Assembly (NCBI GenBank): GCA_029255685.2
Contig: CM055312.2
Span: 7,278,649 to 7,342,648 of the forward strand
Length of the DNA: 64,000 nt
Source: Silene conica
Taxonomy: Eukaryota; Streptophyta; Magnoliopsida; Caryophyllales; Caryophyllaceae
Direction: 5' to 3'
Shown piece after piece: positions 1-12,396 of the stretch; positions within the stretch are counted from its first letter, which is position 1, and the number at the start of each line of letters is the position of its first letter. The position numbers and the translations under genes are program-made. Under the pieces are notes generated by a model, which was given only the letters and a program-made list of their open reading frames with translations, ran no database searches and was not told the DNA's origin.

Positions 1-1136
1 TTCTAGTAAACGTTGTTTAGTCATCAATCAAGAGTTACAAAGTTGAAAAATGTGGAAGTTTGGACAAAAGTCAAGTAAAAACCATTGTTTTATTTTAGGA
101 TACTAAAAGTCAATGACAAGGTAAAATCAAAGATGACGTCATAAAGATGTCATGCGCATGTTTGCCTTCAGGTGTACTCTATATATCTACAAAGTTGCGG
201 CGCAAAACATTGCATGCTAATAAAGCCTTGAGCTAATGTTCTTCAAATTGCAACAAATTGACAATTAACCTAACTCAATGTAATTTGTCCTTAATTTGTT
301 CACTTACTTAGACCTTAATATCTCTGAATTATCATTGAATTTCATACGTTTGGTCAATATACGCGAGCTATAGTTAACCAAATGTGCGTATGATTCAACT
401 GAATAGATAAAATATCAGTAACTGTAAAATGAAACCAATAGATATTCCACCTCAATCTAGCAATTAATAATAAAATTTACGTTGTTGGTATATCAGTATA
501 TTGTTTTTTTATTTATTACCCTTAATATCGACCTGTTTGTTACGAGCATGATTCAGAACACTAACGTTATAACTTATTTTTATCGGATTCTACAACATTT
601 CGTACTACAAAATTTGGCTACATAAACAAAATCACCTTAAGCATTGTCCAAGTATTGTAACTTTAGTCACACATTAAACAAATGCAACTCCTTTTATGGA
701 TTTATGACATTGATTTAGACCTAAACATATCATTTTCAAAAGCCATTTTTATATTCATCAATAGCTACTCTATTTATTGGAAAATCTAATCCACATTCAT
801 CCACTAACAAAATTACAAATTTTTGTAATGGTAGAATATTTAAATTAATTAAGTGGGATTAATATACTAATTAAACAACATGAAATACAAAGCTATAAGT
901 TCTATAACCCAATTGGTACAACACTACACCTAAAGCATGCACTAAGGTTTATTTAGTGGTGTCTTTTGTTGCATTAATATTTTGTTAACATTTTAGTGTA
1001 TTTTTGTACAGATTAGGCCTTATACCACCACATATTGTTTACTTTCATTAGGTGTAAAGGAAGCCAGAACGACAATTTTGATGCTGATAGGGTTTAAACA
1101 ACATTAATGAAAGTATTAAGGTCGATAATTAATTAC
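1..1136 (-). other. Intron of TGA gene, 3' exon outside window
   Basis: This AT-rich stretch follows the splice donor of the last visible TGA exon. I searched it by eye on the minus strand for the conserved C-terminal exon of TGA factors (the region after GFIRQ, rich in LRQQT- and RALSSLW-type motifs) and did not find it. The intron therefore runs past position 1. No other gene or obvious repeat was seen. Confidence 0.6.
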
Positions 1137-4100
1137 CTGGCGAATGAAGCCTTCGAGATTCGAAAGCTTGCCTAAAGCAATGGCCATTTGTTGCATTCCA
1201 TCAGCAATAGTACTATTAGCAATTGTATCAACCAAAGATTGTTGAAGTTGTTCTAGTCCTTGACTAAGGGCTTCTTCTGCTTGTTGTGTAGAATGTTGTA
1301 GACTGTATATTCCCATTAGTTGTTGCTCTGTTAACGGGTCTAATTGCGCGATTAACATCTGTATTACACAGTTAATTACAAAACCTGTTCAGATAAGTCG
1401 ATATGGAATTATGGACCATTTCGAGTCCAATTATCACTAGTATGGTTATTCATGTCGTGATTTCAAATTAGTCACTTGGAAACATTCAGGTTCAAGTTAT
1501 AATGTCCTAGTCAAGCCGAGTTAATTTTAGTAATAATATTCGATAAAGTGTTTTTTAAGAGCGAGGAACATTGGTTATACCTTAATGAGTTCAGAGGGTC
1601 TAAAACCACCCAACCAGAGAAAACAGCGCTCAGCCGGAGTAGTCCACATTCCGGTAATAAGGTGAAAGATATCGGTCTTAGCAGCCACGCCCTTGAGCCG
1701 GAATATCTCATCATAATGGTTCATATAACCATCTACGATTATCCTAAGGTCTCCATCTGATAAATGTGCTTGTATTGCTGTCCTTAGTTCTTGCATATGC
1801 CTTTGATCATCTTCTAGCCATCTTGCATACTCCATGTCGAATATCGCAGCTCCTGCAACCACCATTTACGTCTCGTTAGGCTTATTAACAATTATCGATA
1901 TTGTCTCACATTATATTCATCGTATTGATTAGTCTTTTGCTTTATTCAATTATTCACATATACGTAATAATTCTTAGGATTATTTCATGAAAATACATCA
2001 TATCATATGGGTGTCATGCAAATATCACTTCATCGTATCAATAATTTCAAATTAATCCATCATATTCACCCTTCTTCCCATAACACTCTAAGGATGAATT
2101 AAATCCATCTTATCCATGCTATCAATAATTCCAATTAGACTGTTATGGGAAGACTGGTGAATATGATAAATTAATTTGAAATTACTGGTAGGATGGAATG
2201 ATATTTATATAGGATGGATTATTCTCATGAAATAATCTTAATTCTTATTATTAATAAAAATGGTTACAATTTACTGCCTATGAAACTATAAGTTATTTTA
2301 ATACAATAATCAGGAAACCATGAATAATACCATAAAAATATGTAAAATACAACTTTGAACAAATCTACCGTCAATTGTTTACAAACAAAAAATAATTAAA
2401 TTAAGCAAGTAGCCTAATAAGCCAATTAATAATATAATCGGGTCGATTTTGTTTTCTTCACGTCAAATTAGTCGACATAGAATATATCTAATAAACAAAT
2501 TAGACAATCCATATTAATAATTGACCATAATAATCAGTTGTTATCGAATTCAATTAAATTTGATATTTAGGCTACGGGTCAAATCGACACGATAATTAAA
2601 TAAAACAACTACCAACTAGATTAAGACAAGGTAGACAAATTTCCAATAAAACAGCCCCAAAAATGTGTATTATACAATAATTAATTGAATACTAATTAAT
2701 AATTTTTCTAGTATAATCGTTGAACACTATTCTTTTTCTATTATTATTGTTATTATTTTGTTGATATGCCTATCTTAAAGAGACATTTAACAGATAAGCT
2801 ATCTTCCTTGTTCAACAACCAAAAAGAATTTTTATTCAAGGGTTGCCACATTATCATACTAAACTATTGTAACACTCAACCTACATTTTTAAATTTTTAA
2901 AATAATATTGGCGCCATTGGATTGTTTAAAACAATAAGGTTTCAGTCTATGATTTAGTATTCTCTCCATCGTAATCATTTGTTTAACAGTAATTAAAATT
3001 AAAATATCTCTTAATTACAAATTATTTAAAAGACAAACTAATGATTACGATTAAGGGAGCAGGCAGCCAGGCATGATAATATTTCATACGGAGTACCTCT
3101 TATTCCTAGTTGAGTAGTACGCAAGCATACTCCTATCGACAATAATGATAATCCGATAATTAGATTGCTTGCAAAGGGACATTAAGACTCTGTTCTTTCT
3201 GACTTAATTTCAGCTCGTTTCATTTCTTTTTAACGATATTCGGTATAGTTCAATTTAGTTTCATTCAATTTAATTTAAGTAATTTCTTCACTAATTAACT
3301 CTTACTAACTCTATGCAATTTGGCTAAGTTCTCATCAATTAAGTTCACTCCAACTCAGCTCCATTTTATTCAATTCAGCTTATTTCAGCTGAAAAAACAG
3401 AGCCTAAAAATCGTAATTTTAATATAAAATGATTTACTTAATAAAAAGAATTGCTTGGATGATCAAATGGTCACTACATTGTGAAAATGAGTATTGTACA
3501 ATTTTACAATGAATTATTTTATTATTATCGTTTCATACAAGAATTTTTTACCTGAGCTAAGATTAGCAGGAGCGCCACCGGCTCCACCCATAAAAAATCC
3601 CTGACATCCAAAAAATGATACAATTATGTGATTCTACACAACATATATTCCACTTTTGCATAATTTATAACCAATTTTATGAAACAAATCACGTACCTGT
3701 GCTCTAGCTCTTTGAAGGTCTTGCTCTAGTTGTGCTAGCCTAATCCTGCTTGTTTCTAGCTGCTGTACATATGCCTATGCATTCCCAATTTCACAAAATT
3801 TTAATACAAATTCTTGTATAATACGACCTACTCAGATAAATATATTAGATGTCACTGATTACCTTTTTCCTAAGTCGACTTTTCCTCGCTGCTTCTCTGT
3901 TTTGTGCCAAACGCCTTAGTGTCTATTCAAGAAACGAGAAAATTTTAAAATGTCACGGAAATATTGGAATACTTTCGTAAAATAATCTTATGTAACTACA
4001 TTCTCTTTTCAACATTGATAACTAGCATAACGTTGCTACGTTCTATGTCCTTCGTAGATGATTTAGTAAAACACGTATATGTTTCGAGTACCTTAGCATC

Positions 4101-7100
4101 TGAGACCTTCTCTGATTTAGGTCCACCATGCCTCTGTACATAAACATTGGGTTAAAAAGTTACTCCGTAAAACAAGTTCAATTTGAGTAACAAAATGAGT
4201 TAAATCATGTTATTATGCTAAGGATGTGCAGTTTGACATAAAGTTGCATACTTGCATGCATAATCAACCTTTCCAAGTTCCAACATATTTTTCCTTTATT
4301 TTGTAAATATATATACTGGTAAAACAATGATTGTTTAACAGTGGTAACAGAGTCAAAAAAAACAATTTACTGTATGAACATGTTGATGATGTAAGAACTG
4401 AACACTGTATCAGAGTAACAACAGCAAACGAATAATCACATTTAATTTGCATGAAAAACATGATGTTATAAAAACAAGTGTCAATTTTTATACAAATTAC
4501 CAACAAACCATTTCTGTCCCTTTTTTTAACGATAAATAAAAGAGTGAATCGCTTCAAAGTCTCACGCTCTAAAACGGTCTTAAGAAAGTCGATAACTTTG
4601 AGTTATAGGGATCGGTAATAATAGTAGTACTATTATCAGAATATAATAAGGTAAACAGTAAAATTACTGTAAAGATTCTATCTTTTGCTTTTCTTTTGAG
4701 TGAAAAACACACATCTTTTTCATGTCAGACATTTTATTCAGAAAATCCTCCATAACCAGGAAAAAACCCAGCCTTTGATCTCTTTAAGTTGTTGGGATTT
4801 GTGTCCTTTTTGTCTTATACTCCGTATTATATAAAAACGTTTAAAAAAATACTAAAGGTAGTCTCTTGTAAAACCGTTGCACTAAATGCAGATAATTGTA
4901 ACAACGTGCAACATACAACGATATTATTTGAGAATTATGGACGAACCTTATCAAGGGGTTGCTTAGGAGGAGTTGATTGATTATTTTGCTGAGAAGTAGT
5001 AGTTCTAGAGCTATCAGTTGCCATAATATTAGCTTGTTGTTGAAAATTAACAGAAGTTTGTTGTGGTTGTTGTTGTTGTTGTTGATGATTTCTTAGATTA
5101 CTCATAGGAGATTCTGATGATTCTAAATTATGTGTATCAGCTTGACTTGATGATATTGTATTCACTCCTGATCCTGATTCTTCATCACTACTTCCTTCAT
5201 CACTCGATTTCGAGCTCCCGTCCTAATTCAAGACATCCCACTTAGCGTTAGTACGTAAAAAACGAGTTCTAGCTAGTGTGGTATTAAAATTTAGTATCAT
5301 GTAACACCTGGTGACGAATTGTAAACAAAGGCCAAACATCATTTTCAAAACATGGAAACATTTTAAGATGGTACCGAAATTGAGTATAGGACCCAAAACA
5401 CACGATGTAACATTAATAAGAAACGTTATTGGGTGGTATTGAAATTGGGTATTACCTTGTGTGACGAGGTTCTAACCGACTACTTTGTTTAAAGTTTAAA
5501 ACAAAATCACAAGTAAATATTTAAAAAAATGGCAAAATATCATTTTCAAAAGGAGGGATTAATATTTCAAAAGGAAGGTTCAGAAAGTTGTTGGATTATT
5601 CAGACATTAATATCCAAAGAAGAGAAGAGTTGGTCAAAGTAATTAGATAAAATAATAATAAAATAATAATAAAAATAGTACATACTCTTGTGGTTTGTTG
5701 AATTCTCATTGGCCAAGAAGGGAACATCTCCAGAGTTGCAGCTGGTCTTGCTGCAAATAAAGCTGCACAAAATCACATAAAACAACCATATCTTAAAATC
5801 AGAACAAAATTGAAACAAAAAAAAGAAAACTGAAAAAAAAAAAAAAAAAGTACTTTTGAAATTTATTAAATTTGGACAATACCAAGATTTTAACCTTTTT
5901 CCTGAAATAGAATGAAATGTGATGATGGTCCAAGAAAATAAAAACCTAATCCTATAATATTTAGGTTTACATATATTATGTGTGTTGTGTTGTGTTGTGT
6001 TGTGTATATATAATATTATAATATATAGTTTTGATGATATGAAATTATTATTATGATTTTAAAAAGATGTCATGTTTTCCTAAGTTGTAGACCCACGCCA
6101 TTCTGTTGTTGCTTCTTACAAATCATTTCTATATTGGAAATAGAAATTTTTAAACTACCCTTAATTTCTAGGGTCTACCTTTTGTGTAAGACACATTCAA
6201 AGGGAGTTGTTACAAGTTTTTACGTCACTAAAACCAAGTTATTATAGAGAAAAATCAGATAGTTCGTAATATTGAGTCTCGGTATTACTCTGTAACGTCC
6301 TTTTTGAGTGTAAAATGAAGGAAAGTAAATTATAAAGAAAAATACTCTGGTTGGTAATACTCAGTCTCGGTAACACTAGGTGACGTCCTATATTATTAGG
6401 TGTATTTATTTTAAGGAAGAAAAAATAAATTATAAAGAAAAATAAGATAGTTTGTAATATTGAGTTTCAGTATTATTCTGTGACGTTCTAGAGGTTTTGA
6501 GTGTTTTTAGTTTAAAGAAGGAAAAGTAAATTATAAAGAAAAATACTCTGGTTGGTAATACTCAGTCTCGGTAACATTAGGTGACGTCCAATATTAGTAG
6601 GTGTATTTATTTTAAGAAAGAAAATTTAGATTATAAAGAAAAATAAGATGTTATTGGGCGGGTAGTATTGGGTATCAGTATCACACTCTCAAATACGCGG
6701 AATATAATATGAGTATCTTTGTAAGTCTGTAACACCTAGTGACGTCCTATATTATTGAGTGTATGTTATTGGACGGATAGTATTGGGTATCGCCGTATCA
6801 GTATCAGACTCTCAAATACGCGGAATATAATACGAAGTGGCAGGAGGGGTATTGAGTGTTTTTATTTTAAGGAAGAAAAACTTACGCTGTTTGGATTCAT
6901 CATGTCCCATCTTAACTCCTTGCAGAACTATAGCTTGTTCTAGTTCTCCAAAATCAAACGAGGATCCTCCTTGGTTCCTGTGAAAGTTTCAACATATTCA
7001 AATTTGTCATCTTACATAAAATTTTGACCATTTATTTAATCATATCCGTATTCATTTTTCGACTAGTCGATAAAAATCCGTTTCACACAAACACTCGTGT

Positions 7101-7618
7101 ATGAATGTGTAAATTGAACTTAATTAATCGGATAACATAAAAAGAAATTGACGATTTAAAAGTAACCATAAATTTTTCGAATAGTCGATAAAAAACCCGT
7201 TTGACACAAACTCTTGTAAATGTGTAAATTGCACGCATTAGCCCCCGGTTTTAGTCCAACTTTTTTTTTAAAAAAAATCAATCCATTAATAAATAATTAT
7301 ACGACATCTAAAACATATGTGTAATTTGACTGAACACAACTCGACTATAATCAAATAAAATAAAATCTTGTTTAAAAAAATATCTATTCTTTCTAGCTTA
7401 ATTCTCGAATACATAACATAAATTCTCGAGTAAGACGGTTATATGATGTATAACGATTAAATTACTTACATGAAAGGATTAGATGAAGGATTGTTGATCA
7501 TATGATTATGATGGTGATGATGGTGATGAAGAGGAACTGAAAATGGAATATTATGATGATTAGAAGGACCAGCTGATTGTGATAATCCCGTTTCTCCAAG
7601 CCTCTGATGACTTGCCAT
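1137..7618 (-). CDS. TGA9: TGA9/TGA10-type bZIP transcription factor (3' partial)
   Basis: Ten coding exons on the minus strand: 7470-7618, 6886-6977, 5686-5750, 4947-5222, 4092-4133, 3863-3922, 3697-3774, 3552-3600, 1581-1852 and 1137-1358. All have GT-AG borders and together give 435 in-frame codons. The N-terminus is His-rich, followed by the clade-IV block FDFGELEQAIVLQGVK and by LEMFPSWPMR. A Ser/Gln-rich linker leads to the bZIP basic region (TLRRLAQNREAARKSRLRKK) and a leucine-rich zipper (AYVQQLE onward). The DOG1/TGA domain follows: FDMEYARWLEDDQRHM, YDEIFRLKG, WTTPAERCFLWLGGFRPSELIK and LTEQQLMGIYSL. The last ~60 residues lie beyond position 1. TGA factors bind TGACG elements in the nucleus; Arabidopsis TGA9/10 act with ROXY glutaredoxins in anther development, and that role is inferred here. 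TGA9 versus TGA10 is not settled. A 5'UTR intron acceptor is likely at 7648-7649. Confidence 0.93.
1977..2238. mobile_element. Foldback MITE with 9-bp TSD, Mutator type
   Basis: A 262-bp palindromic element in the intron between TGA exons 9 and 8. Its ends are GGATTATTTCATGA and the inverted AGATTATTTCATGA, and the two arms pair almost to the centre (around TTCCCATAACA / TGTTATGGGAA). It is flanked by a perfect 9-bp repeat TAATTCTTA at 1968-1976 and 2239-2247, the duplication length made by Mutator-superfamily transposases. There is no coding capacity. Confidence 0.8.
2960..3060. mobile_element. Small Stowaway-like MITE
   Basis: A roughly 100-bp inverted repeat in the same TGA intron. The left arm TCTCCATCGTAATCATT pairs with the right arm AATGATTACGATTAAGGGAG, giving CTCYC-type termini as in Stowaway elements. 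A clean TA duplication is not visible, so the superfamily is tentative. Confidence 0.55.
3186..3405. mobile_element. TTCAG-rich foldback element (copy 1)
   Basis: The element starts with CTGTTCTTTCTGACTTAATT and ends with an inverted, shortened version (AGCTGAAAAAACAGAG). The interior is built of degenerate TTCAATTTAGTTTCATTCA-like steps. Related copies lie near 12.7-13.1, 14.0-14.2, 16.2-16.3, 17.1-17.3 and 30.4/31.5 kb. There is no coding capacity and I do not recognise a named family. Confidence 0.55.
5280..6840. repeat. Degenerate tandem repeat carrying TGACG motifs in TGA introns
   Basis: A ~100-200 bp module is repeated across intron 2 (clearest at 6245-6835), and diverged modules lie in intron 3 (5280-5475). 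Each module has a block like GGTAATACTCAGTCTCGGTA followed by a block like ACACTAGGTGACGTCC and then an AT-rich AAATTATAAAGAAAAATA block. TGACGTC occurs at 6381-6387, 6582-6588 and 6740-6746, TGACGT at 6481-6486, and TGACG at 5312-5316 and 5462-5466. Two adjacent modules at 6650-6835 share CTCAAATACGCGGAATATAA. Confidence 0.75.
5980..6006. repeat. (TGTGT)n microsatellite
   Basis: A pure run of GTGTT pentamers in intron 2 of the TGA gene. Confidence 0.85.
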
Positions 7619-8200
7619 GCATGCAAATAAATAAACTCTACTTCAATCTGAAAAAAACACCAAATAAAATCATCTTAAATAATAAAAAAAATAGTACTCC
7701 GTAGTACATGAATTAATTAAACTTACCCAAAAAATAAAAATTAAAAATTAAAAGTTGATACGACATCTACAACATATACCTAAATTCAGTAAGTCGGGAA
7801 ATATTAGCGAGCCGAGTCGAGTCGGGTTGAAGACTTGAAGTTGTAGACTTGTAGTTGTTGTTGTAGTTGTAGTTGTGGCTGTAGGAAATGAATAAGATGA
7901 GTAAAAGAAGACACAAATATCAAAAACTTGGTTATCAAAGTGATTGACTAAGAAAAAAGATCAAAGTATTATGTATTACTAGTCTTTTTCATGAATAAAT
8001 CATACTCTCATTACTTTTCTGACTTTTTGAATCTTTCATTTTTATTTGTCTTCTCACCTTTTTTTTCTCTTTATATCATCCTTCTTTTTGAAGAAACAAA
8101 CCTTGATGATTTTTTTATTTTTATTTATATTTATATTTTTTATTATTATTTTATTATCGAGTTATAGTAAATGAAAAAAATGTAAAGGAGAAATGATTAT
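7619..8200 (-). promoter_or_regulatory. 5' leader and upstream region of the TGA gene
   Basis: Upstream of the TGA start codon the minus strand shows a pyrimidine-rich splice acceptor (TTTTTTTCAG at about 7648), suggesting a 5'UTR intron. A (TTGTAG)n-like tract lies at 7838-7875 and T-rich sequence further out. The start codon overlaps the palindromic octamer CATGCATG (RY type) at 7616-7623. No TATA box can be assigned with confidence. Confidence 0.4.
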
Positions 8201-8734
8201 GAGTATATATCAGATTTTTGGAAAGAAATTATGGGCTTTTGACAGGCCTGCGTCAGGCCCCCCCTTCTTTTTGTTACGTGGGTTTAACAACAAATTTTAA
8301 GTATATTTAATTGTTTTGGCCTAAACCATTTAGTTTAATCCGAATTTGAGATGGTTTGATCAATGAGACCGGTAAAATTTACGTTTACGAGTTTTAATAG
8401 TGCTCTATTAACAGGTAAACCTTGTAAAATGGATCAATCTGTTCAAATTTGGATCAGGTCATTTTCGAATTTGCAAGAGTTTGAGTTTAATCCAGTGGTG
8501 TTCATTTTTGGGTTAGATATTTTCAAGTTACTTAGGGCAATAGAATAACAATAAAGGTTTAGGTCGGGTTATATTTAATCAGGTGAATTTCGGTTACGGG
8601 TCAATAATCTTGAGTCGTCAATTCAAATCAATCAAATGTTGTGTTGGATATAGATCAAATTTATTTTGTCGGATCATTCGGATTAGAACAATTTTACCAG
8701 TGGATCTAAGTGATGATGCATGATGAGTAGGTAT
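8201..8734. other. Intergenic, nothing recognised
   Basis: AT-rich spacer. A short stretch near 8550-8610 has degenerate GGTCGGGTT-type steps that resemble the hAT-like elements found elsewhere in this window, but no ends are visible. Confidence 0.4.
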
Positions 8735-9731
8735 ATTAAATTCAATGAGTCTTGTTTATGACGGATATTATTTGTCACAAGGTCAAGACGGATATGTTTT
8801 TCTCACAATTATACAACCACTACAACAAAATGACACTTGCGCCACGATTTATGTCACGGGAATTCATAATTCGTGACCTAAAATTGCTTAGTCACGGGAA
8901 AAAAAGTCCCCTTCCTTCAAAATTAATTGGTAAAAAAATTTATGTCACGGGAAAATATATCTGTGACAAATAATTGTTTTTAGTCACGAATTAAGCCATG
9001 ACCGTGGCTAACAAATGCATTTAGTCACGCATCAAGTCACGAACGTGGCTAATAATTATTTTTAGCCACAATGTCGTGGCTAATTATGATTTATTGTCAC
9101 ATGTAAGTTAACCGTGATTAATTAGTGTGTTTAGCCACACTGAATTCTTAACGTGGCTAATTATGATTTATTGTCACAGCTAAATTATCCGTGACTATAT
9201 TGCTCTTAGCCACACACTGAATTCTTACCGTGTCTAATTGTGATTTATTGTCACAAGTAAATTACCCGTGACTAATTATTGCTCTTAGCTACGCACTAGA
9301 TTTTTACCGTGACTAATATTTTTGATTTGATAACAAATAATAGTACAAAATTATTAGCGCAACATGGTGTGTACTGTGACATCAAGATGATTGCGCCGTA
9401 TTATTGCGAGATGTGAACAATATTCTTACTTAATGTTCTTCACTATTGACGTAAATGATCTTATTATGATTATTCTTATTATTCGATTTAGTCTGTCACA
9501 AGTAAGAATTTGTGCAATTTATTATGATTATTCTTATTAATACTACTGACTTGAAAATGAATATGATTATATGAATAAATGATTGTTGTTTAACAATTTA
9601 TTTTGCTTTATTTTCGTTGAATGCAACTTTACTTTAAGTATACGTTTAATTATGTAATAACAATTTTGTAATTTCAAAGCTACTTACCAGTTACTCAATT
9701 TATAAAATTGCGCAACAAGCCCGACAAAAAA

Positions 9732-9960
9732 CACTACAACAAATTGACACTTGCGCCACGATTTATGCCACGAGAATTTATAATTCGTGGCTAAATTTTG
9801 TTTAGCCACGGAAAAATTTTATTCACTATTTTAGAAAAACTTTATGCCATGGGAAAATTTTTCTCGTGGCAAAAAGTCAATTGCGCCACAATTTAGGTTA
9901 CAGTCATGGCTAATAATTATTTTTGCCACGAACAATGTCACACCCATGGCAAATATATAT
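9732..9960 (+). mobile_element. Second, internal CACTA left terminus
   Basis: CACTACAACAAATTGACACT is followed by the same GCCACGATTTATG and CGTGGCTAA subterminal repeats found at 8818. It looks like either a nested, 3'-truncated copy of the same family or an internal duplication of the 5' end. No separate right end was found. Confidence 0.55.
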
Positions 9961-11244
9961 TTATAATTCTTTTTTTGTTAAATTTATAATATTGAATAAC
10001 TTTATTTAGAAACCGCATCACATTTAAAGAGAAAGTATGTCCAATTAAATAATTAACTTATTAACACCTATCATTGAGAAGTCTGAAACTAATATATTGT
10101 TAAATAAGCTTTTCATTAGAAAATTGATTTACTACTTTATTTGTAAAATATTTCTACAAGAACTTGAATTCGAGATGTTAAATTGGAAAAAAATTGGGAA
10201 GTTTTTAAGGAGAAAAAAAAAGACAATTAGATTTAAAATATGATTAAATAAAAAATAAGTAGTCTAAAAAATTAAATTGAAAATGATTTCCAACAAATCA
10301 TTGAATAAAATGGAAAAAAACATATTGATAAAATAACCGATATAAAAAAATCACTATAGAAAAATATTTTAATTATTGAAAATGAGCGTATCACACCGAA
10401 AAGTAAAATGGAAATTAAAATAATAAATTTACATGTGTTAGTAATGTGAAATTTTGTTGACAAAAAGAAATATTAAGAATAATGAAAAGAAATCAATTTA
10501 GAGAAAACAAAAATTTATACGATATTTTCCGTGTTTTTTTGGCAAAAACTGATATTTTTCGAGTTAATAATGTCTTGGTCATTTATTTTAGTAATAAAAC
10601 TCGGTCATTGATACCTATATGTAATCATTATTCAAAAGTGATCATTACTTAGTAAAAAGTGATTAAACTTTTTGTTACAAATACGACGATCTTACAAATA
10701 GTATTTGTGTGGAAAAATATATGAAAAAATGGATAAAAGAAAAATAAAATAAAATTGCCGACAAATGAAAAAAAATTAAAATAAAATGTGTTAGGGAAAA
10801 AAATATAAGGAAAATGTGATTAAATAGTTTGGAGAAAATGGTTTTGTTGACTCGGGAAAAAAATGACCCGAGCATCATTAGTCGTGAGGTCAACATTGAA
10901 AACTCGAGTAATTTGAGAAAAATAATATTTTTTTCGCAAAAATATGTAAATCATTTAATATTTATTCGCAAAAATAATAGTGAAAGTAATTTAGGAAAAA
11001 AGGAATATAATTTAAAAAGGTTTCAAAGTGTTAACTATATCAACAAGCTTAAGTTTCATTTTCGGTAGCTCATCATAAGAACTCCACTGTTAAGTGTGCT
11101 CAGGTGAAAGTAGTCTTGGGATGAGTGACCTCATGGGGAGGATATATGATTCGCAAAAGTGAATGACTTGTGATTGTAAGTAACGAGTTGAGATAACTAA
11201 CCAAGCAAGGATTAAAACTTGACAAAATCCCATATGTAACCAAA

Positions 11245-11419
11245 TGTGTTTGATAGTGTGGTGGTCGCTCACCTCATCCCTTAATTCTGAGGTCAGGGGT
11301 TCGACTCCTACCCATGGGAATGAAGCAAATCTTTGGCAAGCAGTTTACCTCTTCGTGAGAGAGCCCGCGGGGAGGGGATTATACACGGTGGACACCCCGG
11401 TTTAGACCGAAAAAAAAAG
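11245..11419 (+). mobile_element. tRNA-derived SINE
   Basis: A box-A-like sequence TAGTGTGGTGG (11254-11264) is followed 44 bp downstream by a perfect box B GGTTCGACTCC (11298-11308), a spacing that fits an RNA polymerase III internal promoter. The unit then has a GC-richer body ending in an A-run (11410-11418). No clear target duplication was seen. It sits inside the CACTA element. Confidence 0.65.
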
Positions 11420-11738
11420 ATTCCATAAATGAAAATATTTTCATTATACGTAAAAAATAATATATTACATTTTGTTTATTTATTTTTTATTTTTTTGTTT
11501 GTCACGGGAATAATTTTGGTCACGAGAATTAATTTTTGGTCACGGGAATTATTAGCCACGTGAGAATCTGTGACTAAAAATATAATTTTAGCCACGTTAA
11601 TGTTTTTCCCGTGACTATCTGTTAGCCACGACCACTTGGGTCACGGAAGGTATTTCCGTGACAAAGAGCTTTAGCCACGGGAAATTAGTACTTGCGCCAC
11701 GAATTTAGTCGTGGCCCAAGTGCTTAATTGTAGTAGTG

Positions 11739-12180
11739 AAGTGGGAAGACAAATGGGAAGAAATGGAGCATTCCATGAGTTTTGCCACTTGAATTTTGCG
11801 AGAGGTTCACTATCCACCTTCAGTTTGTGATGGATAGTGGCCGTCTTCAACGAGAATTGTGCATTAAATTAACAAAGAGTCTTGCTAAAGATAGATAATA
11901 TCATCTCACAACAATGCAAGTGGGAAGACAAGTGGAGAAAATGGAGAATTTTCATGACTCATACCACTTGTATTTTGTGAGAGACACACTATCCGTTTTC
12001 AGCTTGTGACGGATAGTGTCTGTCTACACGAGAATATGGGTTAAATTATAAGGTATTATAATGTGATTAAATTAATGGTTTTCAGCTTGTGACAGATAGT
12101 GTCCGTCTACACGAGAATATGGGTTAAATTATAAGGTATTATAATGTGATTAAATTAATTTAATGGTTTTGGGAAATAAT
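11739..12180. mobile_element. MITE remnant split by CACTA, with 83-bp tandem duplication
   Basis: This sequence, with its left half at 8735-8817, belongs to a MITE group marked by TGTGACGGATAGTGTC-like ends. Parts repeat within it: AAGTGGGAAGACAAATGGGA at 11739 recurs as AAGTGGGAAGACAAGTGG near 11919, and an 83-bp unit (from TTTTCAGCTTGTGACGGAT) occurs twice in tandem at about 11996-12163. No gene is present. Confidence 0.5.
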
Positions 12181-12200
12181 TAAGATAGTATAATAATGTG

Positions 12201-12396
12201 TAGTAAGTCTTGCTTGCGACGGGTCACAATTTGTGACGGATATTTTGTGAGATAAAATGGATACAAAATGAGTTAGTGGAGAAAGGAGACCACATGAATA
12301 GTGTTGGAGAGAGAGAAAAAGTGGGTATTTTGTGAGAGAAAACGGTATCAGTCACAAGCTTGCGACGGATAGTGCCGTTGTAAATAAGAATTTGTG
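12201..12396. mobile_element. 196-bp MITE, copy 1 (9-bp TSD)
   Basis: The element runs from TAGTAAGTCTTGCTTGCGAC to AATAAGAATTTGTG. Its imperfect terminal inverted repeats pair TCTTGCTTGCGACGG with CCGTTGTAAATAAGA. Flanks are AATAATGTG (12192-12200) and AATAACGTG (12397-12405), a 9-bp duplication with one mismatch, which points to the Mutator superfamily. It is ~90 percent identical by eye to the copy at 13285. Confidence 0.75.

Larger units (their letters stand above)
8818..11738. mobile_element. Non-autonomous CACTA element
   Basis: The left end CACTACAACAAAATGACACT and the right end TTGTAGTAGTG (inverted: CACTACTACAA) are CACTA-type termini. The next ~500 bp at the left and ~240 bp at the right are filled with subterminal repeats in both orientations (GCCACG, GTCACGGGAA, CGTGGCTAA), the typical transposase-binding layout of this superfamily. 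The flanks are AAC and AAG, an imperfect 3-bp duplication. No transposase is present; the interior is AT-rich and holds a second left terminus at 9732 and a SINE. The element splits a MITE whose halves lie at 8735-8817 and from 11739. Confidence 0.75.

Noticed and set aside
9000..9350. Regular GTCACG/GCCACG repeats considered as a CRISPR-like or satellite array
   Set aside because: Spacing is irregular, both orientations are mixed and the sequence lies next to CACTA termini, so subterminal repeats explain it. CRISPR arrays are not expected in a plant nucleus.
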